A stretch of DNA of 64,000 nucleotides from Glebionis coronaria (GCA_025667525.1 CM046874.1:284132880-284196879); one strand, 5' to 3'. Counted from the stretch's first letter, positions 1 to 12,900 are shown. Notes: a model not told the origin generated them from the sequence alone. Made by a program: numbers and translations.

Positions 1-1833
1 TTAATGATGAAACAAAAGCTTAAATCTACTCATACTAACCTTAGAGACGAAATGCAATCAAACTTATAGGCTAGTCCTAAGCTATTACCATAAACTAAAC
101 TTATTCCAAACACTGCTTAAAAAATAATACATGAAAATTTAATCTATGAAAAGGAAAAAATAGAGCAATTAAGTAAAGCAACCAATAAAAATGGGTAAAT
201 GACAGAAAATGAAAGACCAATAAACAATAAACTATATAAGCCACATAGTAAAATAAGCATATAAGCTGTTTAAGGAAATAAGCTGAAAACAAGGAGGAAA
301 TCACTTACAGGTTAGATCCAGGATTTATATCGCTGATCATCAACAATAAAGCACTTCAACTCAACTCACTCCCAAGCTTATTTACCCAAATCCAGCTTAT
401 TTCAACAGCTTATCACCGATCTATCACTACCACAGAAATCTTTCACCAAACTAGAACCAATCTTGAAAGAGCATCTACCAAGAACCAACCCTTGATGAAA
501 AGCAGCAGCAACGTAACTCCTAAAAGCTTCCACTTGGCTTGTGTGTCAAACAAGCTTAAGCTTTAGCTTATGATACAGAAACCTCAAAACCAAAAGCTTG
601 GTTTTGATATAAGATGAACTTGAAATTTAAAGTGTGCAAAGGAAATTTAGATGACTGATATTTAAAGGTGCAAGAAAGTAAAATGCAATGAAATTAAAGT
701 TGGAACTCAATTATATTCAGCAAATCGTCTATTACAAAATCTTGAATAAAAATTGGAACAACCGAAATAAGCTAACTATGCTACTACTTATAGAACTACA
801 ATGAGGAAAGACCATAGCAAGCTGATGTTGTCATAATTCTCCCATAAATTCCAAGAATGCCCCTGATTTTGAATTCCAGAATCTTCTTCTTGATCACATG
901 GCCTTGCAAATGTTGTCATTGTTGTGCAGAGGCATTATAAATCCGTTGGATGGGATTGGGGACCAAGGATTGCATCTAAGTCGTTGATTGAGTCAAATGC
1001 GCTTGTCTTCATGTAGACCCGTGACTCACAGCTGGCATACTTGTCAAAGTTTGCACATGGGATTGGTTAATCATAGGTTGAATTAACTTCTGACATACTC
1101 AATTGCAAATATCCCTTTGCTTGGTGGAATCAACTTCTGGGTAATGTGATGGATTAGAGGGTGTTTATGAATGGTTAATTTCCACAGGGCAACTAAAACA
1201 TGAATTTGACCATTTGACTAAAGGGATAAAAGGACGGGTGATAAATTTTAATAGTGGGCTTGGTTTGTTTAAGGTTTGGGTTAAACCGGGTTTGGGTGAT
1301 TAAATGGGTATAAGTTTGTAGTTTAGGCAGCTTTGGCCCCTCAATTCTCAAAATATTGGCACATAAAGATTTAAACAACCTTTCTTCATAATCCTTTGTT
1401 ATATCTTTGGATAAGTTGTCAAAATTGGCACAATGTATTTTGCAAACTTGATATAAGGACCATTTATGCAATTTTGACTATCTTCAAGGGCCATTATTGT
1501 ATATTCTTGATATTTTAGGGACCCACATGTAATTTTGAGGTTTTACAAGGGTATAAAATGACAAGTCTTCAAAAGATGAGGGACCAATCTTGACAATCTT
1601 GAAAACTTCAAGGACTTTAATGGAAATTCATGATTCGGGTCCGGTTCTTTGTGTGGCGTCGTTTCCCGTGTTCGTTTTTGCTTGATTCTTGTAATCTTTT
1701 GGTGAATTCACGATATCCGTACCTAAAATACACAATGAGCAAACACAAGCATATATTTGGGTATTTTGATGATATTTTAAGCGTTTTAAGCCCGATTTGG
1801 ACGATGAGACTATGTATAATTACAGTCTCATCA
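1..1833 (-). mobile_element. Partial LTR of an Athila-like Ty3/gypsy element, relative of gypsy-2
   Basis: Read on the minus strand, this begins at 1833 with TGATGAGACTG and runs leftward off the window. The stretch 1490-1833 matches, with scattered differences, the reverse complement of the gypsy-2 LTR start at 52786 (same order of segments: terminal inverted repeat, the aatcgggcttaaaacg box, then the poorly diverged stretch near 1580-1640). Further left the resemblance fades. It abuts the gag remnant at 1834 with no polypurine tract between, so I infer a separate element inserted into that gag, with its 5' LTR here and its body outside the window. A solo LTR is also possible. Confidence 0.7.
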
Positions 1834-2706
1834 GTCATAGTATCAAGCTTTTGAGAGATCATCTTTTCCATTTGAGGAGTAACACTCTCTTGCACCACAT
1901 GGACTCTCTCATCAAATTGTGTGTTGGTTTGCACCATTGATTTGGTCTCAATAATATCCCAAGCTTCTTAAATGGAGTTAGAAATAATATTGCCACCCGC
2001 GGAAGAGTTGAGTGCATCTTGGTGGTGTGGTCTTAATCCATTATAGAAAGTGTTGATTTGGTGAACCTCATTGAATCCATGATTTGGGCATTTCCTCAAT
2101 AATTCCTTGAACTCGTCCTATGCATCACTAAAGGTTTGGCTAAGTTTTTATTCAAATCCAATAATTAAGTTCCTCAAAGTCATGGTCGGGAAAGAACTTG
2201 TTCAAAAACTTCTTAGTGAAATCATCCCAAGTGGTAATGCTCTTAGGTGGTTGTGTATCAAGCCAATACTTAGCATTTCCCTCTAGTGAAAATTGGATCA
2301 AGATTAACTTAATAGCATCATAGGGAGCTCCATTGTACTTAATCGTGTTGCAAAGATATAAAAACTTCTTAATATGATCGTGTGGATTATCACCAGGTCT
2401 CCCTAAAAATGGTGTCTTTGAAACCAAGGTAATCATAGATGTCTTAAGCTCAAAGGTATTGGCGGGAATCTCGGGTATCACAATAGCATCGGCATATCCT
2501 TGCACATTGGATTGCAAGTGCTCCATCAAAGGTCGAGTGTCAACGCCGGCCATGGCTTCTTGTTGTGTGTGGATCAAAGCACGATTCTCGGGTTCGACTT
2601 GATAGACGGTGGTGTTTCTACTCTTTCTCTTTTTCTTCCTTTTGGGAGGAAGGGATTGTACACCAAATGGTATTTGTGCACGCCCGCGAGTGAGCATGCA
2701 ACTCAA
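1834..2706 (-). pseudogene. gag remnant of Athila-like element gypsy-3
   Basis: Gag would form the capsid and nucleocapsid of the retrotransposon particle. The N-terminus (2706 down) has a basic Lys/Arg-rich block followed by PENRA. The capsid-like part then has FLGRPGDNPHDHIKKF and the W-rich stretch ITTWDDFTKKF, closely parallel to the gag proteins of gypsy-1 and gypsy-2. The open frame stops after about 184 codons (near 2152). The same protein can be followed further, with another stop near 1975, to about 1834, where the foreign LTR begins. The zinc knuckle and all of pol are absent from the window and presumably lie beyond the inserted LTR. Family assignment is firm; the exact start is uncertain because upstream in-frame Met codons exist. 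Confidence 0.8.
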
Positions 2707-3449
2707 TACAAGGAGTGAGAGAGAAACTCTCGTTCGACTTAGAAGAAGAAGGGATTATCCTCTTTGAGATTCAATATGAAATATCCACAAGAAAGTATAA
2801 TATATGGTAATTACTACTTGGGTGCAAGACCCCCAATCAAGCCTTCCTTCTTAGAATACGTACTAGTGAACGGAGGATTAGGTGACGCGAAGCACTTAAG
2901 TACCTATTAACCCTTAGATGGCATTTTATAGCACATCGCCTTTCTATTCACTTTGTAGTTTGTATTCTTCGAATTATTTCCTATTGGAAGTATTTATCTA
3001 TTCTTGCTTAATTAAATTTGATCGATACACGTGTCAAGGACTGGAATGCTCCCTAACACGGTGTATTACAAAAGCAATACTTATGGAGATATGTGTATTG
3101 GTTGTTCGTATATGTATACGTATCTACATATAATAATATAGAGAAAATATTTTTGTATTTATTGGGTTTTTTAAAGAAAATACTATATGTACGTAAAAAC
3201 CGAGGAAATCCAATAATATATATTTTTGGTTGCAATCTCTTAGGAAAAAAATTGCTTCTTGAATTTTTTATTTTTTGGTCAATTCTTTAGGAAAGGAATT
3301 GTTTTTGTTATTTTTTAGTTTTTATACTTTTATATTTTTGATTTTTTTATGTTTTTTATTTATGGTACGTAAAATAACGTTCACGAGGTGAACGGACCCC
3401 AAAAGTCAATGAAAACCTTCAATCAATAGTCTCTCGTAAAGTCAAAGAA
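2707..3449 (-). other. Transcribed leader of gypsy-3 between primer site and gag
   Basis: About 740 bases between the primer-binding site and gag on the minus strand. Strongly A/T-rich, with no credible ORF. The equivalent leaders of gypsy-1 (21591-22322) and gypsy-2 (56199-57020) have the same length and the same composition. Confidence 0.6.
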
Positions 3450-3464
3450 CCGGCAGCGGTGCCA
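3450..3464 (-). other. Primer-binding site of gypsy-3
   Basis: Minus strand reads TGGCACCGCTGCCGG, two bases inside the LTR end. It resembles the tRNA-Asp-complementary site used by Athila-type elements (TGGCGCCG.TGCCGGGGA), with a G-to-A change in the fifth position. This fixes the element's orientation. Confidence 0.75.
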
Positions 3465-3466
3465 TT

Positions 3467-6400
3467 TGAAATTGAGTATATTGAAGTTCGTTTCTCTCGA
3501 TTCTTGACCAATTGAAAGTCCTAAAAATCTCAAGTTTATTATTGTTCTTGGTTGATAGGGTTTTTTTTGGATATTATATGTCTATTTCAATCAACAAGCA
3601 AAAATGGTGAAAAATATTAAGCTATTTAACCGTAAAACACTTAGCAAATACCAATTAATATTCACAATAGTACAAAATTTAAAAACATAAAAGTAAAGTG
3701 CTCAAAATGTAAAGTAAATGAAACTATAAAGCTTGAAACTTAAAGTTTAGAAAGTAAAAGGACCAAAAGTGTAAATTCTAACAACTTTTAACTAACTTTA
3801 ACAAACTTAAAAAACATCCTAACTGAAAATGACAAGTAACAGAAAGTATAGGGACTGAATTAATGCAAACCTAATTAATAGAAAGATTAGCCACAAATTC
3901 AAACAGTTACAAACCCTGGGGACTAAATTGCAATAAATGGGACAACTTTATCAAAAACGGGCTTCAACAAAGAATAAGCTCGTATGAGCTTATTACTGGA
4001 CTAATTAAGCTCAGTTTAGTTTCAAAATGCTTAAATTTGAAAATCAGTTAGGCTTGTATAAGGAAATTGCTTAAAACAAAGTAGAACTCATATAAGCTCA
4101 TTCCAATAAGCCAAGAATAAGCTAACTGAAAATTGAGACATCCACATACAGATTTTTTAGCTCAAATTAATCAGTCAGCTTATTAAGAGTAGGGAATGTC
4201 TTTTCTTTTTGAAAATTGTCAAGTGAATAAGCTGGAAAATGGAATAAGCAAAAACGTAGCTTATTTGACTAAGTTTGACCAAATTTATGAAAAATCTGAA
4301 AACTTCCAAAATTACTCAAGACTTGTTTTTAAACAGATTTGTGAAAGAAAATGTCAACATTTATGAAGTAGATTTTGCTATACAAGAAATCAGTCAACAT
4401 TTCTTTACAGAAACTTGCATTTGCCTAGGAACTTATTAAAAAGCTGATTTCTAGCTTAATATTGAAAAGAGTAGAATTTCCTTGCAAAGACTAAGACTTC
4501 GCATGTTAAGCTACAGCTAGGAACTTGTTTCGAGAAAATTAGTTAAGAAATGAAGAAATGACAAGGGAATGAAATGAGCTAGTTTCTGAATAAAAGTGAA
4601 CACAGACTTTGACCCAAACTTTTATCAAGCCATTTGCCTTTTTGACTTTTGTTTTGACTACAAAATTGAACAAAATTTTACTAAATGCTTACTGAATGTG
4701 ATTGAACAAAACTTGACAAGATTAACAAACTTGAACTACACAATCTTGGCAGATCCAAACACCATTTATCAAGATTAATATGAACTTTAACAAAGTGAAT
4801 TTGAGTAAAAGATTGAAGCAAGCTAAGACTAATAGCAAAACATGTTCTATGAGTAAAATGAAAAGTTTTTGACACAATTTCAGACTTGTATAATCACTTA
4901 ACCACAAAATGCACTTAAAAGATTATGGCTGATGAAAATAAAGGTGAAAACAGGTAAACTTAGTCTAAGGCTACAAAATCTACTCACAAGCTATAAAATG
5001 CACAAGATTACACTAAAACAAGTTCTATCACATGATCATAGCAGCACAGATTGTTTACTTCTAGAATTGAGCATGCACACTTCACTTTAGTGGAAATTAA
5101 AACAGAATCAACAAACGTTTTGCTAAAGGCCTCCTTTGATGGAGTAGATAGGCGCTGAGCCTTATAGGATCTGCATTAGAACTACACCAGAACCACCATT
5201 AACCAATCTACCACCTCAAAACACCATGTCTGATCAAAATCAACCCAAATCAGCTACAAACTCTGAATTCAACTACTGGAATTGAAAGAGCAGCTACAAG
5301 TCTTCACAAAGCTTCTAATGATCAAGGTTTATCATTAGAAACCAATAACAATAACATAAGTAACAGTATGTAGTGAACAGTATAAAGATGGAAGGGAAAT
5401 TGAGTGAATTTTATTGAATTGAGTAAAGTTTGTTACAAAAGGAAGGTAAAGCTGTTATAACTACTAACAAACTCAAGAGATTGTCAATCTCTTAAGTTGT
5501 TAACTACTTTATTACTGAATTGAAGGAGAAAAGAGAAGTGTGTGTGTTTTGCACACTTTCTACGTTCAACAAATGAGACCTATCCTCTCTATTTATAGAC
5601 TTGAAATGAAGTTAGGAGAGGAGGAATGACGTGTTGCCAACAATCAAATGCTGCCAGGTGTCATAAATCTGTTAATTGCTCATAGCCGTTGAGAGTTGAA
5701 TTTGGGCTTTTCTGATGTGTTGACTTTCAAGCTAATTAAGTGAGTGGGTTGAAATCCTTGCTTGAAAACGAGTCTTTTTCATGCATAAATCTTTTTGTGA
5801 AATGCATTGTAGACGAATCCACGACCTGGGCTCGTTTGAAGAAGAGAATGACACGTGGAGGATTTTGATTTGTTCTTCGCCCTTCACTCGGATCATTATC
5901 CACTTTGGATAAAGTGGATTATTGCATGTTGAGTCCTGATTGGTGGAAAAGAGAGATAGTGGGAGCACTGTTGGAGATTCGTTCATTTAATGTGTTGGTG
6001 AGCTGGCAAGTTTATTGGCGATCCACTACTTAGTTTTCTTGCATTGTGATTGGTCCATAGGCATAAGACACAGATCATGGCCAAATTTGATGCACTTTTT
6101 ACAAATTCAGTCCCTCATGTTGGCAGATTATCCAAATAAGCTCTTTTCTTCATTCCAATGGCAAATTTAGTCCTTTGACTTGCATTCTTGTTCATTTGAC
6201 TCCCTTGACTTGGTTAACTTGAAGTTTGACCAAGTTTGACTTTGATCTTGACTTTTCCAAAGTTTGCATTTAAGTCCCTCAACTTTTGAGTATTGTCAAG
6301 ATAGGTCCTTCATCTTCAATTGACTTGTCATCTTTGATCCCTCTCTTGTCTTTTCATCATAAATGAGCTTGATTTCTTCTTGTTTGCTTGAAAATGTATC

Positions 6401-6529
6401 CTTGTTACCTATTTAAGCACAAACACAAAACACACCACATAATTCTGCTTTATAGCACAAAAGTTAGGTATTTTCCATGTGTTTAAGGCTGATTTACTGA
6501 TTAATTGATATGAGATTTTGCTCATATCA
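3467..6529 (-). mobile_element. 5' LTR of Athila-like element gypsy-3
   Basis: About 3.06 kb, starting (minus strand) TGATATGAG at 6529 and ending TTTCA at 3467. The first 24 bases form a perfect 9-bp inverted repeat around a 6-base loop. A TATA box (CTATAAATAGAG) lies on the minus strand near 5588-5599, some 930 bases into the LTR, so roughly two thirds of the LTR would be transcribed R/U5. The transcribed part carries many GCTTAT/ATAAGC motifs (3970-4265). No matching 3' LTR is in the window. Confidence 0.75.
5588..5599 (-). promoter_or_regulatory. TATA box of the gypsy-3 LTR
   Basis: Minus-strand CTATAAATAGAG in an otherwise unremarkable A/T-rich setting. Position in the LTR matches the TATA boxes of gypsy-1 and gypsy-2. 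Confidence 0.55.
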
Positions 6530-6530
6530 G

Positions 6531-6701
6531 CAACCAGTATTACCAATCTTACCTAAAGTAATATCAAGAATAGAGAACGAAGGGAAGGATATCGGGTAAT
6601 CAAGGTGCCACGAACCCCGAATCTTTTTCCAAACTAACAAAACTCGTGGGCACTTGATAAGACAATGCTCAACCTTGCACTTCCATCTCACACAAAGGGC
6701 A
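6531..6701 (-). pseudogene. LINE remnant: zinc-binding region downstream of a non-LTR reverse transcriptase
   Basis: Minus-strand translation gives CPLCEMEVQ in one frame, then EHCLIKCPRVLLVWKKIRGSW in another. This is the Cys/His pattern of the zf-RVT domain found after plant LINE reverse transcriptases (C-x2-C ... H-C-x3-C-P ... VW). A frameshift separates the two halves. The gypsy-3 LTR cuts it at 6530. Only this scrap is present, with no RT or endonuclease. A zf-RVT copy in a host gene is an unlikely alternative. Confidence 0.55.
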
Positions 6702-6763
6702 TAATACAGAAGAAATATTAACTCCTCTCAAAATAAGGTTCCACAACTATTATCAAATTACAC

Positions 6764-6768
6764 TATAC
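6764..6768. other. Empty site paralogous to the copia-A insertion
   Basis: Here the intron reads ...cactatacaattaaag. In copy 3 the same context is split into ...tactatac (left of 18660) and tatacaataaaa (right of 45480). TATAC occurs once here and twice around copia-A, which is the expected empty-versus-filled pattern. Confidence 0.8.
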
Positions 6769-6791
6769 AATTAAAGAAGGGGATTTATCAC

Positions 6792-7340
6792 CTCAACAAC
6801 GACGTGCACCATGCGATATGTGACCTAAACTGCATTCTCTAAGTCTTGCTGGTCCGATGTGAATTTCAGAATGATTGAAATTCTAAAATCGGATGAGGTG
6901 CATTTTCAGCTTTCCATACTTAGGGGCAAAATTTAAACAAACAAGAAATAGATTTTAAAATATTTTTGTCTATGTATATTATTGAAGATCATTACCGGCG
7001 ACGCTCACGGCTTTCTTCCTGCTTGGCTTGTGGGGCTTTGCCGTCGGAAGCCATCGTAATAGAATGCCATATGACTGCAATCGTTTAACTCTATTCATAA
7101 AATATGGGACATACCTAATATACAAACAAAAAAATAGCAGTCACCAACATGTAATATAACTTAAAAGTTTAGGGAATTTATAACCTACTCCAAAATTTGT
7201 TTATTTATACCTAACAGTGAGATACTCACATTTATAATAATGGCCAGATTCGTAATAATTGACTACAACTGAATTATGGGGCACTAACCAACCATGAATT
7301 TCCAAACTATTAGTCACCGCGAATTATTTAAACCGATTCA
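6792..7340 (-). pseudogene. EXO1-like (XPG-N nuclease) gene fragment, copy 1: exons 3 and 2, part of intron 1
   Basis: EXO1/FEN1-type nucleases cut DNA flaps and ends in repair; the XPG-N domain is their N-terminal half. Exon 2 lies at 6996-7114 on the minus strand: it begins after an AG acceptor, encodes VPYFMNRVKRLQ, has a one-base frameshift, then ASDGKAPQAKQEESRERRR (compare the MVFDG of copy 3), and ends at a GT donor. Exon 3 lies near 6792-6910 and is badly decayed. Intron 3 reaches left to about 6702. The fragment ends at 7340 where the LTR at 7341 begins. Paralogues follow at 17304 and 45507. Assignment rests on motif recognition; EXO1-like fits better than FEN1 because of the GNS/KAV segment seen in copy 3. 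Confidence 0.7.
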
Positions 7341-9990
7341 TGTAACACCCCAAATATTGGTCAACGAAAACGGTAAAGCTCGGGGGCTGTTACGTCATAA
7401 TAGCAAAGTAAAAGGTGCAAGAGAACGACTCTAAATGGGACGTTTTGAAAAGAATTTACCTCGTTGCATTAATTTAAAATAACAAAGTTTACAAGTCATA
7501 AGTTTCAAATGTAAAGTAGTGGAAATTTATAAGTTTGAAATAGACAATGAGATAATGTTCAATGCATAAATTAAATCTTCCAAAATCCTCTAACTAAGCA
7601 TGAGACTTCACATACTTCAAATAGCACACAAGATCAAGTACCTGAGATAAATGTTTAAAGTGTCAACACAGTGGTTGGTGAGTTCATAGGTTTAATTCAA
7701 AAGTATGATAAAAGATGGAATGCAAACAAAATGTTTTAAGCATATGGGACCATTATAGGTGATCTAATGTCAACATATGGGAAATAGTGGGTAAAGTAGT
7801 TATGATAACGCTAAGCTCACCGATGCTAAGGACAAGATGAAACAATAATAAGTGCCCGCTAGGTGTCCTATCCCTAACACAACCTCTGAAATAGCCATAA
7901 GTATACGTCCGTTTGGCAGTGGTGACAGAGGACACCCGGACGGGAGGGCCAAACTCCAATAGATCTATTTATAACATATGTTCTTACTTGACCGGTCATC
8001 CGGAAGTAACTAACAGTTAATGATGGGCAAAGTGGGATAACGATACTTAGGCATATCCATAAACATAACTTTCGTGAAGAGATCAAGAAAATATAGTTTT
8101 GCGTCCATAAAAGATGTTACAAGCATTATCTCACTCCAAACAGATTAAACATATAAAGCAGTTTAAAATGGGCTATGACTCACCTCAAGTAAAGCAAGCA
8201 TCAAGTAATATCAGTCACGAAAGACGGTGCATGCACTACAAGACAATTCACAGTCCGCAACCTATTTAAATAAAACGTATATTTAGGCTCAATATGCCAA
8301 ACATAAGATGTTTTGACCCTAGTATGTTCTTGCATTAAGTTTTATTAATAAAAAAACATTCACTTTCCAAATATCATTTTTGGTCAAACGGTCAACATTT
8401 ATGGGTTGTCACGCACACAAAATAATTCAAGTATTCGTAATAACAGACTTCTCAGAAATTAGACATAATAAAATTTAAAAAGTTAATTCGAGTTGACTCG
8501 GAGTTTGGTCTCTAAATGTATCGATTAATTGTCGAAAGGTATCATCAATTATAGTCCAAATTTAATAAGGTCTCAGTCTTATTTTGGTCAAATAAATATA
8601 GCGGTCTACTAACGTTTTATTATTATTATTTGTGTCCAATAAGTGAACCGCGACAGCAAATTAATTCTGTATTAATTTTCAAGTATACTTTTTCATGTGT
8701 TCTTATTAGTTTACTAGTTCCAATTATATAGAGTTGTTATAACTCAAATTAAAAGGGTTAAAGTTGAACATTTATAAAACCCTAGGTATGAAAGTACCTA
8801 GTACTAAACAAATCACTTTTTTGTTGCATGTGCCCCATTTCTATATTTAATATTAAATAAAAATGTATTTTCTTTCCCCTCTTTCTTTTCCGTCGGATGC
8901 AACACAACAATAAGGAAGCCATGATGTTTCAAAACCATTTCGCGACTTTAGAACACGATTACGAGTTCGTTTCTTGACCATTTTCGAAACTTCAAATTGA
9001 AAAACATTCTACAACATCCCTACCATGAATCCCGGAACAAAAACCCGACATTAACACGTGGTTTTACTTTTTATTTTATGAAAGAAATCATATGTTTCAA
9101 CAAAAGCTTAAGAATCGTTTTTAACTCTTATAAATCGAAACATTTTGTTAGTGAACCCATGTTACACATATACGTAATACTAACGTATGAAAACAAGTTG
9201 TGTGTATGTTTTGAGCATGATCGCGAGTTCATCTTTTCACCATTTTGAAACCGAGAACATTTGTTACTCCTTTAAAACTTTGAACACAAACACATATTAA
9301 GTTTTAAGGTTTAGTATGAACACAAAAACGAGAATGAATAAGATGGGAGGCTTAGAACTTGGTCCAAAGCAACACTACTCGCGTCTACAACTCACGCAAA
9401 AAAATCAAAAACCTGCGTTTACAACTGAACCCACAAACAACAATGAATCTTCGTTGAATGATGAACCTACGTGAAAAAACTTGTACTAGCCTCGCAACCG
9501 CAACTAGAAACCCTCAAACAAGGAAACCGACGTCGTCTTTTACTCGCTTCGCAAACAACAACAAGAAAACTCGCAGCGGCGAATGTACAACACGAGACCC
9601 AAATAGATATAAACGAAAACTTTCATCGGAAGAATGAAACCCACATCAGAACTAAGGAAACCCACGACAGATGTGTATTTGGTTTGCTTGGTTTAGTGAA
9701 AGGATGTGTTTAAAACTTGGTTGTACAAAACTTTCTTTTGTAAAGAAGAATGAAGGTTTTAAGATGAAGATGGAGGTTTGTGTTGTTGGTTTAATCCGAA
9801 TGAAGGTGCAACTGATGTATATGCGTGTGTGTATGTGTTTTTGTTTACAAGAGTGTGTGTTATGAAATGAATAAATGGAATGGAACCAAGGAAATTTATG
9901 TTAGTATTATATTGTTTACCCTTTTTATGGCAAGAAAACAAGAAATCCCATGTGTATGAGTACAACATGCGGTTTGGGTGAAGTTGGTAG
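7341..9990. mobile_element. Long LTR with TGTAACACC terminus, probably a Ty3/gypsy chromovirus-type LTR, truncated
   Basis: The sequence begins abruptly at 7341 with TGTAACACCCC and a CTCGGGGG box, a terminus I associate with chromovirus (Tekay-like) LTRs of composites. It continues to about 9990, where it is fused to a copia RT fragment. No gag or pol of this element is present and orientation is not settled. Small ORFs such as 9471-9713 are not recognisable proteins. The part from 8133 onward is repeated at 10654. Family assignment is tentative; that it is a foreign insertion in intron 1 of EXO1-like copy 1 is clear from copy 2. Confidence 0.5.
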
Positions 9991-12900
9991 TTTCTTGAGC
10001 CAATTTGAGCCAAAAATAATGCCATCTACATATACTTGGACTAAGATAATGTCCTTAGCATTCTTCTTGATGAAAAGAGTCTTATCAATGGCCCCTCTCA
10101 TGTATCCATGTTCCAAAAGAAAATTGGAAAGAGTTGCATACCAAGCCCTGGGAGCCTGATGAAGACCATAAAGAGCTTTAGTAACTTTGTTGACTCTGTT
10201 GGGGAATTAAGGATCTACAAAACCTGGAGTTTGTGAAACATATACCTCCTCAGAAATAGTGCCATAAAGAAAATCAATTTTCACATCCATTTGATATACT
10301 ATAAAACCCATATATGACGCAAAGGCCAAAAATAACCTAATGGCTTCTATCCTTGCCACTGGTGCAAAAACCACATCATAGTCTATCCCTTCTTCCTGTC
10401 TATAGCCTTGAGCAACAAGTCTAGCCTTCTTTCTCACAACAACACCTCTTTCATCCTTTTTGTTTCTAAAAATCCACTGAGTACCAGTTACTCTTTTTCT
10501 AGAAGGGAGGTCCACAAGAATCCAAACCTTTTGTAGTTCAAATTGAATAAGTTCTTTTTGCATGGAATCCACCCAACTTTCCTCATTAAGATCTTAAGAA
10601 ATATTATTAGGCTCTACTTATGATAAGAAATATTTTTGCATGGAATCCACCCAACTCCAAACAGATTAAACATATAAAGCAGTTTAAAATGGGCTATGAC
10701 TCACCTCAAGTAAAGCAAGCATCAAGTAATATCAGTCACGAAAGACGGTGCATGCACTACAAGACAATTCACAGTCCGCAACCTATTTAAATAAAACGTA
10801 TATTTAGGCTCAATATGCCAAACATAAGATGTTTTGACCCTAGTATGTTCTTGCATTAAGTTTTATTAATAAAAAAACATTCACTTTCCAAATATCATTT
10901 TTGGTCAAACGGTCAACATTTATGGGTTGTCACGCACACAAAATAATTCAAGTATTCGTAATAACAGACTTCTCAGAAATTAGACATAATAAAATTTAAA
11001 AAGTTAATTCGAGTTGACTCGGAGTTTGGTCTCTAAATGTATCGATTAATTATCGAAAGGTATCATCAATTATAGTCCAAATTTAATAAGGTCTCAGTCT
11101 TATTTTGGTCAAATAAATATAGCGGTCTACTAACGTTTTATTATTATTATTTGTGTCTAATAAGTGAACCGCGACACCAAATTAATTCTGTATTAATTTT
11201 CAAGTATACTTTTTCATGTGTTCTTATTAGTTTACTAGTTCCAATTATATAGAGTTGTTATAACTCAAATTAAAAGGGTTAAAGTTGAACATTTATAAAA
11301 CCCTAGGTATTAAAGTACCTAGTACTAAACAAATCACTTTTTTGTTGCATGTGCCCCATTTCTATATTTAATATTAAATAAAAATGTATTTTCTTTCCCC
11401 TCTTTCTTTTCCGTCGGATGCAACACAACAATAAGGAAGCCATGATGTTTCAAAACCATTTCGCGACTTTAGAACACGATTACGAGTTCGTTTCTTGACC
11501 ATTTTTGAAACTTCAAATTGAAAAACATTCTACAACATCCCTACCATGAATCCCGGAACAAAAACCCGACATTAACACGTGGTTTTACTTTTTATTTTAC
11601 GAAATAAATCATATGTTTCAACAAAAGCTTAAGAATCGTTTTTAACTCTTATAAATCGAAACATTTTGTTAGTGAACCCATGTTACACATATACGTAATA
11701 CTAACGTATGAAAACAAGTTGTGTGTATGTTTTGAGCATGATCGCGAGTTCATCTTTTCACCATTTTGAAACCGAGAACATTTGTTACTCCTTTAAAACT
11801 TTGAACACAAACACATATTAAGTTTTAAGGTTTAGTATGAACACAAAAACGAGAATGAATAAGATGGGAGGCTTAGAACTTGGTCCAAAGCAACACTACT
11901 CGCGTCTACAACTCACGCAGAAAAATCAAAAACCTGCGTTTACAACTGAACCCACAAACAACAATGAATCTTTGTTGAATGATGAACCTACGTGAAAAAA
12001 CTTGTACTAGCCTCGCAACCGCAACTAGAAACCCTCAAACAAGGAAACCGACGTCGTCTTTTACTCGCTTCGCAAACAGCAACAAGAAAACTCGCAGCGG
12101 CGAATGTACAACACGAGACCCAAATAGATATAAACGAAAACTTTCATCGGAAGAATGAAACCCACGTCAGAACTAAGGAAACCCACGACAGATGTGTATT
12201 TGGTTTGCTTGGTTTAGTGAAAGGATGTGTTTAAAACTTGGTTGTACAAAATTTTCTTTTGTAAAGAAGAATGAAGGTTTTAAGATGAAGATGGAGGTTT
12301 GTGTTGTTGGTTTAATCCGAATGAAGGTGCAACTGATGTATATGCGTGTGTGTGTGTATGTGTTTTTGTTTACAAGAGTGTGTGTTATGAAATGAATAAA
12401 TGGAATGGAACCAAGGAAATTTATGTTAGTATTATATTGTTTACCCTTTTATGGCAAGAAAACAAGAAATCCCATGTGTATGGGTACAACATGCGGTTTG
12501 GGTGAAGTTGGTAGTTTCTTGAGCCAATTTGAGCCAAAAATAATGTCATCTACATATACTTGGACTAAGATAATGTCCTTAGCATTCTTCTTGATGAAAA
12601 GAGTCTTATCAATGGTCCCTCTCATGTATCCATGTTCCAAAAGAAAATTGGAAAGAGTTGCATACCAAGCCCTGGGAGCCTGATGAAGACCATAAAGAGC
12701 TTTAATAACTTTGTTGACTCTGTTGGGGAATTAAGGATCTACAAAACCTGGAGTTTGTGAAACATATACCTCCTCAGAAATAGTGCCATAAAGAAAATCA
12801 ATTTTCACATCCATTTGATATACTATAAAACCCATATATGACGCAAAGGCCAAAAATAACCTAATGGCTTCTATCCTTGCCACTGGTGCAAAAACCACAT

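Noticed and set aside
3093..3290. Short ORFs in the A/T-rich gypsy-3 leader.
   Set aside because: Composition is low-complexity and overlapping ORFs occur on both strands; no motif.
9471..9713. 80-residue ORF repeated at 11992-12234, which could look like a conserved small gene.
   Set aside because: It is conserved only because the whole 2.5 kb is duplicated; it lies inside LTR sequence and matches no protein I know.
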